Assembly: GCF_928391935.1 (NCBI RefSeq)
Contig: NZ_CAKMTD010000008.1
Location: 39,110 to 103,109 of the forward strand
From: Rothia nasimurium
Lineage (GTDB): Bacteria > Actinomycetota > Actinomycetes > Actinomycetales > Micrococcaceae
Direction: 5' to 3'
DNA length: 64,000 nt
Below the pieces are notes generated by a model. That model made no database searches, had not been told where the DNA came from, and worked only from the letters and a program-made list of their open reading frames with translations. Of the stretch, positions 45,520-53,905 are shown one piece after another (the stretch's first letter is position 1; the number at the start of each line of letters is the position of its first letter). The translations under genes were made by a program, and so were the position numbers.

Positions 45520-47112
45520 ATGAAACTCGAACTGCGCCAGGTCACCAAGCGCTTCGGTGACTTCACAGCTAACGACAGTATCGACCTGACGGTCAACCCC
45601 GGCACAGTCCACTGCCTCCTGGGCGAAAACGGCGCGGGTAAATCAACTCTCATGAACGTCATCTTCGGCCTCTACCAGCCCACCGAAGGCCAGCTCTACA
45701 TTGATGACAAGCCCGTCAACTTCAACGGCCCCTCAGACGCTATGGCTGCCGGAATCGGCATGGTCCACCAGCACTTCATGCTGGTTCCTGTCTTTACCGT
45801 CGCTGAGAACGTGGCCCTGGGGTCCGAATCCATCAAGGGCGGCACCCTGGATCTCGAAACCACCCGCCAGAAGATCCGCGAAATCTCCGACCGCTACGGC
45901 TTTGCTGTCGATCCCGACGCCATCGTTGAAGACCTGCCCGTTGGCGTGCAGCAGCGCGTCGAAATTATCAAGGCCCTGGTGCGCGACGCCGAAATCCTGA
46001 TTCTGGACGAGCCCACCGCCGTCCTCACCCCGGCTGAAACCGACCAGCTGCTGGGCATCATGGACCAGCTCCGCAAGGACGGCAAGTCCCTACTCTTCAT
46101 CTCCCACAAGCTCCGCGAAGTCCGCGAAATCTCAGACGACATCACCGTCATCCGCCGCGGCAAGGTCGTCGGCCACGCAGACCCGTCAATGTCCACCACC
46201 GAACTGGCCTCCCTCATGGTCGGTAAGGCCGTCCAGCTCACCGTCGACAAGAACGAAGCACAGACCAACGACAAGACCTTCGAGGTCAAAGACCTCACCC
46301 TGGTCGCAAGCAACGGCGTGCCCCTGCTCAAGGACGTCAGCTTCACCGTTCACGGCGGCGAAATCCTCGCCGTCGCCGGTGTGCAGGGCAACGGCCAGAC
46401 CGAACTAGCAGAATCCATCATCGGCCTACACCCCAAGGCCACCGGATCCATGAAACTGGGCGGCACCGAACTGCTGGGCATGACCACCAAACAGGTCCTC
46501 CGCGCAGGCGTCGGCTTCGTACCCGAAGACCGCAGCAAGGACGGCCTCATCGGATCCTTCTCCATCTCAGAGAACCTGATCCTCGACCTCTTCGACACCC
46601 CCGAATTCTCCTCCGCAGGCACCCTCAAACGAGCTGCCATCTCTGCCAACGCAGACCGCGCAGGCACCGAATTCGACATCCGCATGGGCTCCAAGGAACA
46701 CACCGCCTCCACCCTCTCCGGCGGTAACCAACAGAAGATCGTCGTAGCCCGCGAACTCTCCCGCCCCCTCGAACTCTTCGTCGCCTCCCAGCCCACCCGC
46801 GGCGTCGACGTCGGCTCCATCGAATTCATCCACAAACGCATCGTCGCCGAACGAGACAAGGGCGTCCCCGTCATCATCGTCTCCACCGAACTCGACGAAG
46901 TCTACGGCCTCGCAGACCGCATCGCCGTCTTCTTCCACGGCGAACTCATGGGCATCGTCCCGCCGGACACCCCCCGCTCCGTCCTCGGCCAAATGATGGC
47001 AGGAGCCACCTACGACGAAGCCCTCGCCGCCGCCAAAACCGACGAGATCCCCAGCGCCTCCCACGCCAAGCACCTGGCCACCGAACCCACTACCCAGGCA
47101 GAAGGAAAATAA
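45520..47112 (+). CDS. Nucleoside ABC transporter ATP-binding protein (two NBDs)
   Basis: Energises nucleoside import together with the two permeases that follow. The 530-residue protein has two tandem ATPase domains. The first (about 1-235) has Walker A GENGAGKST, signature LPVGVQQRVEI and Walker B LILDEPTAVLTP. The second (about 255-500) has a degenerate P-loop GVQGNGQTEL and signature LSGGNQQKIVVAREL. Its Walker B region reads ELFVASQPTRGVD, lacking the usual Asp-Glu. This asymmetry is normal in the YufO/RbsA-like class. A Thr/Ala tail ends the protein. The permease gene begins 3 bases after the stop. Confidence 0.95.
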   Translation: MKLELRQVTKRFGDFTANDSIDLTVNPGTVHCLLGENGAGKSTLMNVIFGLYQPTEGQLYIDDKPVNFNGPSDAMAAGIGMVHQHFMLVPVFTVAENVALGSESIKGGTLDLETTRQKIREISDRYGFAVDPDAIVEDLPVGVQQRVEIIKALVRDAEILILDEPTAVLTPAETDQLLGIMDQLRKDGKSLLFISHKLREVREISDDITVIRRGKVVGHADPSMSTTELASLMVGKAVQLTVDKNEAQTNDKTFEVKDLTLVASNGVPLLKDVSFTVHGGEILAVAGVQGNGQTELAESIIGLHPKATGSMKLGGTELLGMTTKQVLRAGVGFVPEDRSKDGLIGSFSISENLILDLFDTPEFSSAGTLKRAAISANADRAGTEFDIRMGSKEHTASTLSGGNQQKIVVARELSRPLELFVASQPTRGVDVGSIEFIHKRIVAERDKGVPVIIVSTELDEVYGLADRIAVFFHGELMGIVPPDTPRSVLGQMMAGATYDEALAAAKTDEIPSASHAKHLATEPTTQAEGK

Positions 47113-47115
47113 GCC

Positions 47116-48405
47116 GTGAGCGACCAGAAGCCCGCAGCCCAGCAGAACACACCTGCCCAGGCCACAGAAACAAACCCAGCCCCGGCAACCGCCGCCCAGC
47201 AGATCGTCCCCGCTGAAAAGCCCTCCGCCTTCGCCCGCATCGCAGGCGGCGGCATCGGCCTCTCCATCGGCGCAGCCCTCGCAGCCTTCTTCGTCGGCGG
47301 CATCCTCATCGCCTTCACCGACCCCGAAACCCAGGCGGCCTCCAAGTACTTCTTCGCCCGTCCCATGGACACCATCAGCGCAGCCTGGTCAGCAGCATTC
47401 GACGCTTACCTAGCCCTGCTCCAAGGTGCCGTCTACAACCCCAACGGCCGAAACTTCGCCCAGCAGATCCGACCCATCACCGAAACCCTCACCGTCGCCA
47501 CCCCCCTCATCTTCGCCGGTCTTGCCGTCGCCCTCTCCTTCCGCGCCGGCCTCTTCAACATCGGTGCCCAGGGCCAGGTAATCCTCGGTGCAATCGTCTC
47601 AGGCTGGGTAGCACTCAACGCAGGCCTGCCCCTAGCCGCCATGATCCCCCTCATCCTGATCAGCGGCCTCCTCGGCGGCGCCATCTGGGGTGGCATCATT
47701 GGCGTCCTCAAAGCCAAAACCGGCGCCCACGAAGTCATCCTGTCCATCATGATGAACTACATCGCCGCCAACCTCCTCGTCTACCTCCTGAAGACGCCCG
47801 TCCTGCAGGCTGAGGGAAGCTCCAACCCGATCTCAGAATCACTGGACAAAAACGCAATCTTCCCCCTCCTCATCGGCCAGCCCTTCCGCCTCCACCTCGG
47901 CTTCCTGGTGGCCCTCGCCGCCGTCGCCTTCGTCGCCTGGCTCCTCAACCGATCCACCATCGGCTTCCGCCTCCGCGCCGTCGGCGCCAACCCCAACGCC
48001 GCCCGCACCGCCGGTATCTCCGTTGCCAGCGGCTACATCATCGTCATGGCAATCTCAGGCGCCCTCGCCGGCCTTGCAGGCGCAACCCAGGTCGCAGGCA
48101 CTGAAAAAGTCATCACCCCCGGTATCGCAGCCTCCCTCGGCTTCGACGCCATCACCGTAGCCCTCCTAGGCCGCTCCAAGCCGCTCGGCACCTTCTTCGC
48201 GGCCCTCCTCTTCGGCGCCTTCCGCGCAGGAGGCGTCTCCATGCAGGTCAACACCGGCACCGCCATCGACATCGTCCTGGTCCTCCAGGCCCTCATCGTC
48301 CTCTTCATCGCCGCGCCCCCGCTCGTCCGCGCACTCTTCCGCCTGCCCGACCCCAGCGGCAAACCCAAGAAAAAGTCCACCAAGAAAAAGGCCGTGGAGG
48401 CATAA
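47116..48405 (+). CDS. Nucleoside ABC transporter permease (YufP-like)
   Basis: Membrane subunit of the nucleoside importer, 429 residues with 8-9 hydrophobic helices of the BPD_transp_2 fold. After a 35-residue polar, Pro/Ala/Gln-rich N-terminus come GGGIGLSIGAALAAFFVGGI and RAGLFNIGAQGQVILGAIVSGW, the family motif. The EAA-like loop NPNAARTAGISVASGYIIVM follows. The tail is basic (KPKKKSTKKK). GTG start with GAAGGAAA inside the end of the ATPase gene. Next permease begins 2 bases after its stop. Confidence 0.93.
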   Translation: MSDQKPAAQQNTPAQATETNPAPATAAQQIVPAEKPSAFARIAGGGIGLSIGAALAAFFVGGILIAFTDPETQAASKYFFARPMDTISAAWSAAFDAYLALLQGAVYNPNGRNFAQQIRPITETLTVATPLIFAGLAVALSFRAGLFNIGAQGQVILGAIVSGWVALNAGLPLAAMIPLILISGLLGGAIWGGIIGVLKAKTGAHEVILSIMMNYIAANLLVYLLKTPVLQAEGSSNPISESLDKNAIFPLLIGQPFRLHLGFLVALAAVAFVAWLLNRSTIGFRLRAVGANPNAARTAGISVASGYIIVMAISGALAGLAGATQVAGTEKVITPGIAASLGFDAITVALLGRSKPLGTFFAALLFGAFRAGGVSMQVNTGTAIDIVLVLQALIVLFIAAPPLVRALFRLPDPSGKPKKKSTKKKAVEA

Positions 48406-48407
48406 CC

Positions 48408-49700
48408 ATGAGCGTAGCGTCAACCCCGGCACCCGCCACCGAAAACAGCCCTGAGACCCTCGCCGTCAAAAACTGGAAAAACCCAGTCATTTACAGCGTC
48501 CTTGGTGTCCTCACCTCCCTCCTCATCGTCCTCAAGGCGCCCAAATCCACCATCACCCTCAAATACTCTGACGGTGTGAGCTGGTTCCAAGCCGCCCCCG
48601 TTCACATCAACCCGGTCATCTACGGCTGGATTGCAGCGACCATCATGCTCGGCGTCGCTGGCTACGCCCTCATCACCACCAACGCCGGTAAGCTCCAGCC
48701 CCGCTGGGTAGCCCCCCTCTTCTGGTTCGCTTTCGCCACCGGCCTGCTCGTCTGGGCGATCGCATCCACCACCAAACCCGAGCTCTCCCTGGTCTCCCTA
48801 CTCAACGGTGCCCTCCTGCTCTCCATCCCCATGATCTTCGGTTCCATGGGCGGCCTGCTCTGTGAGCGCTCCGGCATCGTCAACATCGCCATCGAAGGCC
48901 AGCTCCTGCTGGGCGCCTTCTCCGCAGTCCTGGTCGGCTCCGTCACCCAAAACCCCTGGATCGGCCTGCTTGCAGCAATCATCGGCGGCATGCTGGTCTC
49001 AGCAATCCTCGCCTCCTTCGCCATCAAGTACCTGGTAGACCAGGTCATCGTCGGCGTCGTCGTCAACGTCCTCGTCTCAGGTCTGACCGGCTTCCTCTTC
49101 TCCCGAGTCCTTGAGCCCAACGCCTCCACCCTTAACTCCGCACCGCGCCTCCCGGCCTTCCCGATTCCGGGCCTGTCCGAGATCCCCGTTGTGGGCCCCG
49201 TCCTCTTCAACCAGAACGTCCTGGTCTACCTCATGTACCTTGTGGTAGGCGCTATCTGGTTCGCCCTCAACAAGACCCGCTGGGGCCTGCGTACCCGCGC
49301 CGTCGGCGAACACCCCAAGGCAGCTGACACCCTGGGTGTGAACGTCAACCGTCTCCGTGCTACCAACGTCCTACTTGCTGGTGCTGTAGCCGGTATGGGT
49401 GGTGCCTTCTTCACCCTGGTCTCCGTGTCTTCCTTCAACTCGGATATGACCGCAGGTCAGGGCTACATCGCCCTTGCAGCCCTCATCTTCGGACGCTGGA
49501 CCCCCCTCGGGGCCCTCTCCGCCTCCCTGCTGTTCGGCTTCTCCCTGAACCTGCAATACGTCCTTTCCATTCTGGGAACCTCAGTACCTACCGAACTGCT
49601 TGCCATGATGCCCTACCTGGTCACCATCTTCGCAGTCGCTGGTCTGGTGGGCCGTTCCCGTGGCCCCGCCGCGGTCGGCACCCCCTACGTCAAGGAGTAG
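48408..49700 (+). CDS. Nucleoside ABC transporter permease (YufQ-like)
   Basis: Second membrane subunit, 430 residues, same fold. Its core has GSMGGLLCERSGIVNIAIEGQLLLGAF and RAVGEHPKAADTLGVNVNRLR, the ATPase-contact loop. The C-terminal half reads FGRWTPLGALSASLLFG. The N-terminal 120 residues hold three extra hydrophobic segments not strongly conserved. ATG lies 2 bases after the first permease. A 46-bp-period repeat that includes the last codons of this gene follows, then a structured intergenic region before cdd. Confidence 0.93.
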   Translation: MSVASTPAPATENSPETLAVKNWKNPVIYSVLGVLTSLLIVLKAPKSTITLKYSDGVSWFQAAPVHINPVIYGWIAATIMLGVAGYALITTNAGKLQPRWVAPLFWFAFATGLLVWAIASTTKPELSLVSLLNGALLLSIPMIFGSMGGLLCERSGIVNIAIEGQLLLGAFSAVLVGSVTQNPWIGLLAAIIGGMLVSAILASFAIKYLVDQVIVGVVVNVLVSGLTGFLFSRVLEPNASTLNSAPRLPAFPIPGLSEIPVVGPVLFNQNVLVYLMYLVVGAIWFALNKTRWGLRTRAVGEHPKAADTLGVNVNRLRATNVLLAGAVAGMGGAFFTLVSVSSFNSDMTAGQGYIALAALIFGRWTPLGALSASLLFGFSLNLQYVLSILGTSVPTELLAMMPYLVTIFAVAGLVGRSRGPAAVGTPYVKE

Positions 49701-49759
49701 GGCCGGACGGGCGGCTAGAGTATGGCGCCCCCAGGTCAAGGAACAGGGCCGGACGGGCG
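49689..49759 (+). repeat. Short tandem repeat at the permease 3' end
   Basis: The 25-base stretch at 49689-49713, which includes the last codons and the stop of the permease gene, recurs at 49735-49759 with 23 of 25 positions identical. Both contain AGGGCCGGACGGGCG. The period is 46 bases. It looks like a local duplication of the gene end. Confidence 0.7.
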
Positions 49760-49764
49760 CAGGG

Positions 49765-49878
49765 AAGCCAGGAGCGCCATTCGGGGTATACAGCCTCGCA
49801 GGCTCGGCTGATTCCGCAAACTTTTTATTTCCTCGCGCGCTCGGAAAAGTTTGCTCCATCCGATCCACGCACTGGCTT
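49765..49878. repeat. Structured intergenic element, copy B
   Basis: Same design as the element at 18936-19111. An outer stem AAGCCAG (49765-49771) pairs with CTGGCTT (49872-49878). The distal hairpin is ATTCC, GCAAACTTTT (49816-49825), the core TATTTCCTCGCGCGCTCGG (49826-49844), AAAAGTTTGC (49845-49854), then TCCATC. The 19-nt core and both flanks equal copy A, but the 10-bp stem has another sequence and still pairs perfectly. A GCCT/AGGC mini-hairpin precedes it. Confidence 0.75.
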
Positions 49879-49924
49879 GCCGCGTATCTTTCGGGCGCCT
49901 TAGCGGGCCAGCAACCTACGGCGC

Positions 49925-49957
49925 GTGGCCGCTACCTTCATGGAGGGTAGCGGCCAC
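49925..49957. other. Hairpin upstream of cdd
   Basis: A perfect 12-bp stem, GTGGCCGCTACC (49925-49936) with GGTAGCGGCCAC (49946-49957), has a 9-base loop and no T-tract. It may be an attenuator or a terminator for transcripts entering from the permease genes. cdd starts 84 bases later. Confidence 0.6.
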
Positions 49958-50040
49958 AGCCGTCTTAAGGTTCGCGCGTATGGGGCGTCCGCTTCCGCCT
50001 CAACCTCCCCGTACCTGTAGAAAAACAAAGGAAGATACCA

Positions 50041-50436
50041 ATGACTTCACAAGATATTGACTGGGATCAGCTCACCGCTGCTGCCACCGCAGCCCTGGCG
50101 AACTCCTACTCGCCCTACTCCAACTTTGCCGTCGGCGTGGCGGCCCTGACCACCGACGGGCGCCTGATTACCGGCGCCAATATCGAAAACGCCTCCTACG
50201 GGCTGACCCTCTGCGCCGAATGCTCCCTGATTTCTGAGCTCTTCCGCACCGGCGGCGGCAAACTGGCTGCCTTCGCCTGCGTCGATAAGGACGGCAACGC
50301 CCTCATGCCCTGCGGCCGTTGCCGCCAGCTCCTCTACGAGCACAGCACCCCAGGTATGCTCCTGCGCTCCACCAGCGGGGTGCTCACCATCGAGCAGATG
50401 TTACCCGACGCCTTTGGGCCCGACCGGCTGAGCTAA
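50041..50436 (+). CDS. cdd: Cytidine deaminase
   Basis: Zinc enzyme deaminating cytidine and deoxycytidine to uridine forms. The 131-residue tetrameric-type protein has YSPYSNFAVGVAALTTDG, NIENASYGLTLCAECSLISEL with the catalytic Glu and zinc Cys, and LMPCGRCRQLLYEH with the other two zinc cysteines. Length is normal. AAGGAAG lies upstream. It opens the salvage half of the nucleoside locus; its products feed thymidine/pyrimidine phosphorylase encoded next. Confidence 0.96.
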   Translation: MTSQDIDWDQLTAAATAALANSYSPYSNFAVGVAALTTDGRLITGANIENASYGLTLCAECSLISELFRTGGGKLAAFACVDKDGNALMPCGRCRQLLYEHSTPGMLLRSTSGVLTIEQMLPDAFGPDRLS

Positions 50437-50537
50437 AGAAGCCCGACCTGTCATACTGGATACAGAACACTAATCATCTGACGAGAAGATACAAGGACGC
50501 GGGCGGCGCAGGACCCCCGCCCCGGAAAGGCCCCACC

Positions 50538-51836
50538 GTGAGCACCGAAGCTTTCGACGCCGTAGACATCATCCGTATCAAGCGCGACCGAGGAACCCTC
50601 AGCCCCGAACACATTGACTGGGTCATCGACGCCTACACCCGCGGGGTCGTCGCCGACGAGCAGATGAGCGCCCTGGCCATGGCTATCTTCCTCAACGGCA
50701 TGAACCGCCAAGAAATCGCCCGCTGGACGGACGCCATGATCCGCTCCGGCGAACGCATGGACTTCTCCTCCATCATCGGCCCCGGCAAAAAAATCGCCAC
50801 CGCCGACAAGCACTCCACCGGCGGCGTCGGCGACAAGATCACCCTGCCCCTGGCCCCGCTGGTTGCCGTCTATAACGTCGCTGTTCCCCAGCTCTCCGGC
50901 CGCGGCCTCGGCCACACCGGCGGCACCCTCGACAAGCTTGAAGCTATCCCCGGCTGGCAGGCCAACATCTCCAACGAAAAGACCCTCGACATCCTGGGGA
51001 GCGTCGGTGCGGTTATCTCAGCGGCAGGATCCGGCCTGGCCCCCGCCGACAAGAAGCTCTACGCCCTACGCGACACCACCTCCACTGTTGAAGCCATCCC
51101 CCTCATTGCTTCCTCCATCATGAGCAAGAAAATCGCTGAGGGCACCGACTCCCTGGTGCTCGACGTCAAGGTCGGCTCCGGTGCCTTCATGAAGGACGCC
51201 GCCCGCGCCCGCGAACTAGCAGAGGTCATGGTAGAGCTGGGGGAGGGGGCAGGCGTCAAAACCAGTGCCCTCCTCACTAACATGGACACCCCCCTGGGCC
51301 TGGCCGTCGGCAACGCCAATGAAGTCGCCGAATCCGTAGAGGTCCTAGCCGGGGGTGGCCCCGCTGACATCATTGAACTCACCGTCGAACTGGCCCGGGT
51401 CATGCTCCGCAACTCCGGTATCGACGCCGACCCCGCCGAGGCTCTTGCAGACGGCCGCGCCATGGACAAGTGGCGCGAGATGATCTCCGCCCAGGGCGGC
51501 AACCCCGACGCCCCCCTGCCCGAACCCCGTGAAACCCACACCATCTACGCAGAAGCCACCGGCACCCTCACCCGCCTCGACGCCCTGGCCGTCGGCGTCG
51601 CATCCTGGCGCCTGGGCGCAGGCCGCGCCCGCAAGGAAGACGCCGTGCAGCTCGCTGCCGGTATCAACCTGCACGCCAAGCCCGGCGATACCGTCACCGC
51701 AGGCCAGCCCCTCATGACCCTCATGACCGACACCCCCGAACGCTTCGACCGAGCCCTCCAAGCCCTCGACGGCGCCTGGAGCATCGGAGGCACCTACACC
51801 CCCGTCGACACCATCATCGACCGAATCAACGCCTAA
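50538..51836 (+). CDS. deoA: Thymidine/pyrimidine-nucleoside phosphorylase
   Basis: Phosphorolysis of thymidine, and perhaps uridine, to base plus (deoxy)ribose-1-phosphate. From GTG 50538 the product is 432 residues, the family norm; an in-frame codon at 50319 lies inside cdd. It has DVIRIKRDRG-like VDIIRIKRDRGTLSPEHIDW and the phosphate-binding KHSTGGVGDKITLPLAPL. SGRGLGHTGGTLDKLEAIPG and VGSGAFMKD are also conserved. The C-terminal alpha/beta domain has INLHAKPGDTV. GAAAGG precedes the start. Confidence 0.94.
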   Translation: MSTEAFDAVDIIRIKRDRGTLSPEHIDWVIDAYTRGVVADEQMSALAMAIFLNGMNRQEIARWTDAMIRSGERMDFSSIIGPGKKIATADKHSTGGVGDKITLPLAPLVAVYNVAVPQLSGRGLGHTGGTLDKLEAIPGWQANISNEKTLDILGSVGAVISAAGSGLAPADKKLYALRDTTSTVEAIPLIASSIMSKKIAEGTDSLVLDVKVGSGAFMKDAARARELAEVMVELGEGAGVKTSALLTNMDTPLGLAVGNANEVAESVEVLAGGGPADIIELTVELARVMLRNSGIDADPAEALADGRAMDKWREMISAQGGNPDAPLPEPRETHTIYAEATGTLTRLDALAVGVASWRLGAGRARKEDAVQLAAGINLHAKPGDTVTAGQPLMTLMTDTPERFDRALQALDGAWSIGGTYTPVDTIIDRINA

Positions 51837-51863
51837 AACTCGCACCCCCAGAAAGAGGACACC

Positions 51864-53804
51864 ATGGGCATCTTTAGCCGCAAGAAAAAGCAAGCAGAGC
51901 TCACCACCCCAGCAGCTGCTCCTGCCCCCCAAGCAGCAGAAGTCGCACCGATTCTCGGCACCGATTCAGCTGCCGTCCCTGCCGAGCAGGTAACCGACAC
52001 AGCTGTGGCTGAAAGCCCTGCGGTCTCCAACGATCGAGATGTCCTGGCCCCTGCACTTGCAACGGAATCCTTGCCGGTCGCTGGAACCGAAGAGGCCCGC
52101 CCTGAACTCGGTGCCGGCCTACGGTCTGTCGTTGCCCTCATGCGCTCCAAGGGCGAAGGGCAGGTAACCCTTAACCTGGTTCAAGAAGGCAACGATATGG
52201 ACTACACCCTGCAGGTGCGCGGCCAGCAGGTTGAATCGGGGCGCATCAACCCCGGTGGCGAATGGTTTGACGTTGTTGCCGACCTCTACGTTGAAGAGAA
52301 GGAAAGCCCTCGCGGAGTCTTTACCCGGGCCCTGATTGTGGTTAGCCCCGACGTCAGCGGCAACTCATCCGTGACCGCCTCCTTCCTGAACACGGAAACC
52401 GGCAAGACCAGCAACATGAATTACAGCCTGGCCTCTGGCGCTGGCGCGGGTGTTGGCGCTGGCGCTGTGACCGGGAATGAGGCATCTGCCGTCGATGCTA
52501 GCCCTGTGGGTGCCGAAACCTCCCACGGCCTTCCTGCTTCAGCCCACTCAGCCCCCGGTAGCACAGCATCGCCGACCGACTTACCGGAAGAAACCGGCGC
52601 AGATTCGGCTCACTCACCCCAGGAGGCCGGTGAGGCTGACCTCCCCGCAGACGGCGAAAAGGCCCAGGCAGCGGACGAAGCAAGGAACACTACCGGTAGC
52701 ACCGAAGCAGATACCACCGGGGCCGCTGACCTGGAGACCGCTTCTTCAGGAGCTGCAATTGCCGCTACCTCGTCAGAACCTGCTGCCACTACTGACCTAG
52801 CTGAGAATGCTGGTTTTGCTACCGCTACTGACGCTGCTGGTTCTGCCAACACTCCTGGCGCTTTCAACACTGCTGACGCTGCAACCGGCGCTGCTTCCAC
52901 CGAGTCCCTGGACGGCGACGAGGCTTCTGCAACCCCTGAAACTCTTGCAGGTTCTTCCTCTGAGTCCTTCGTCGGCGACTCAGCAACAACCCCGGAAGGG
53001 GCCGTCGTCGCCTCCGCCGCTGCCCAGCAGCCCGCCACCGCAACCCCGACCCACCAGCGCAACGACAACGAGCTGCCCGCCCACATCGATGATTCCACCT
53101 TCATCACCGAAGACCACGCAGACCAGGGCGCAGGCGAACCCCTGAACACCCAGCCGGTCGCCTCAACCCACGTGCCCGCCCACGCAGCAGACAGCCCCGC
53201 CGACACCGCGTCCGAACGCTACATCCCGGCCCACAGCGCAACCCAGGCCAACCTGGACGCCCCCACCACCGGCCTTACCTACGACGTGGCACCCTCCTTC
53301 GCCTCAACCGCCCCCACCAAGCCCTCCGCCACGGAGAAGGCAGCAGGTAACCTGGTCCTCACCGAGGCCGACGTCGTCGCCCGCTTCGCCCCCGCCTACG
53401 AGGCCCTCTTCGGCCCCAACGGCACCGCCCGCGACGTCTCCACCGTCCTCATCCGGGTCCGTGCCCTCGGCTCCTACTACGACGCCCTCACCCACGTGCG
53501 TCGCAACGGCTTCTGGGAACAGGTCCGCACCTTTGACCTGATCCCCGAAGAAACCCTGGCAATCCTGCAACTTAAGGCAGACTCCTACAAGGAAGGCCAC
53601 GGCTCCCCGCTGGCTATGACCATCCGCTTCACCCCCGGAACCCCGGTCGAAACCGCCTTCGACTACGGCAACGAGGAAGCCTTCGTCCGCTACCCTGAGC
53701 GTCTCCCCGCCCAGCAGTACGTCGAAGAGCTCCGCATGTTCCCCCGCACCGGCGACAAAATCCCGGCCCACCTCAACGAAGCCCTGGCTTCCTGGACCTA
53801 CTAA
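51864..53804 (+). CDS. Hypothetical protein with disordered Ala/Thr/Ser-rich middle
   Basis: 646 residues, no recognised family. Residues about 70-185 form a globular N-terminal domain (LRSVVALMRSKGEGQVTLNL, GEWFDVVADLYVEEKESPRG). Residues about 190-480 are low-complexity, rich in Ala, Thr, Ser, Glu, Gly and Pro. Residues about 490-646 are a second globular domain ending FVRYPERLPAQQYVEELRMF and IPAHLNEALASW. The C-terminal block resembles YezG-like immunity proteins of secreted toxins, from memory and weakly. No signal peptide; the N-terminus GIFSRKKKQAE is basic. It sits 27 bases after deoA and 101 before add, so it is probably in the salvage transcript. Confidence 0.7.
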   Translation: MGIFSRKKKQAELTTPAAAPAPQAAEVAPILGTDSAAVPAEQVTDTAVAESPAVSNDRDVLAPALATESLPVAGTEEARPELGAGLRSVVALMRSKGEGQVTLNLVQEGNDMDYTLQVRGQQVESGRINPGGEWFDVVADLYVEEKESPRGVFTRALIVVSPDVSGNSSVTASFLNTETGKTSNMNYSLASGAGAGVGAGAVTGNEASAVDASPVGAETSHGLPASAHSAPGSTASPTDLPEETGADSAHSPQEAGEADLPADGEKAQAADEARNTTGSTEADTTGAADLETASSGAAIAATSSEPAATTDLAENAGFATATDAAGSANTPGAFNTADAATGAASTESLDGDEASATPETLAGSSSESFVGDSATTPEGAVVASAAAQQPATATPTHQRNDNELPAHIDDSTFITEDHADQGAGEPLNTQPVASTHVPAHAADSPADTASERYIPAHSATQANLDAPTTGLTYDVAPSFASTAPTKPSATEKAAGNLVLTEADVVARFAPAYEALFGPNGTARDVSTVLIRVRALGSYYDALTHVRRNGFWEQVRTFDLIPEETLAILQLKADSYKEGHGSPLAMTIRFTPGTPVETAFDYGNEEAFVRYPERLPAQQYVEELRMFPRTGDKIPAHLNEALASWTY

Positions 53805-53905
53805 ACCCAGCACCCCCACCCCATAGGACGTCCGCCCCGGCCCAGCCCCACCGACAGGCACCGCCGGGGCGGCGCCCTACCCGGCCCCACCCCGCAAGGA
53901 GCACC

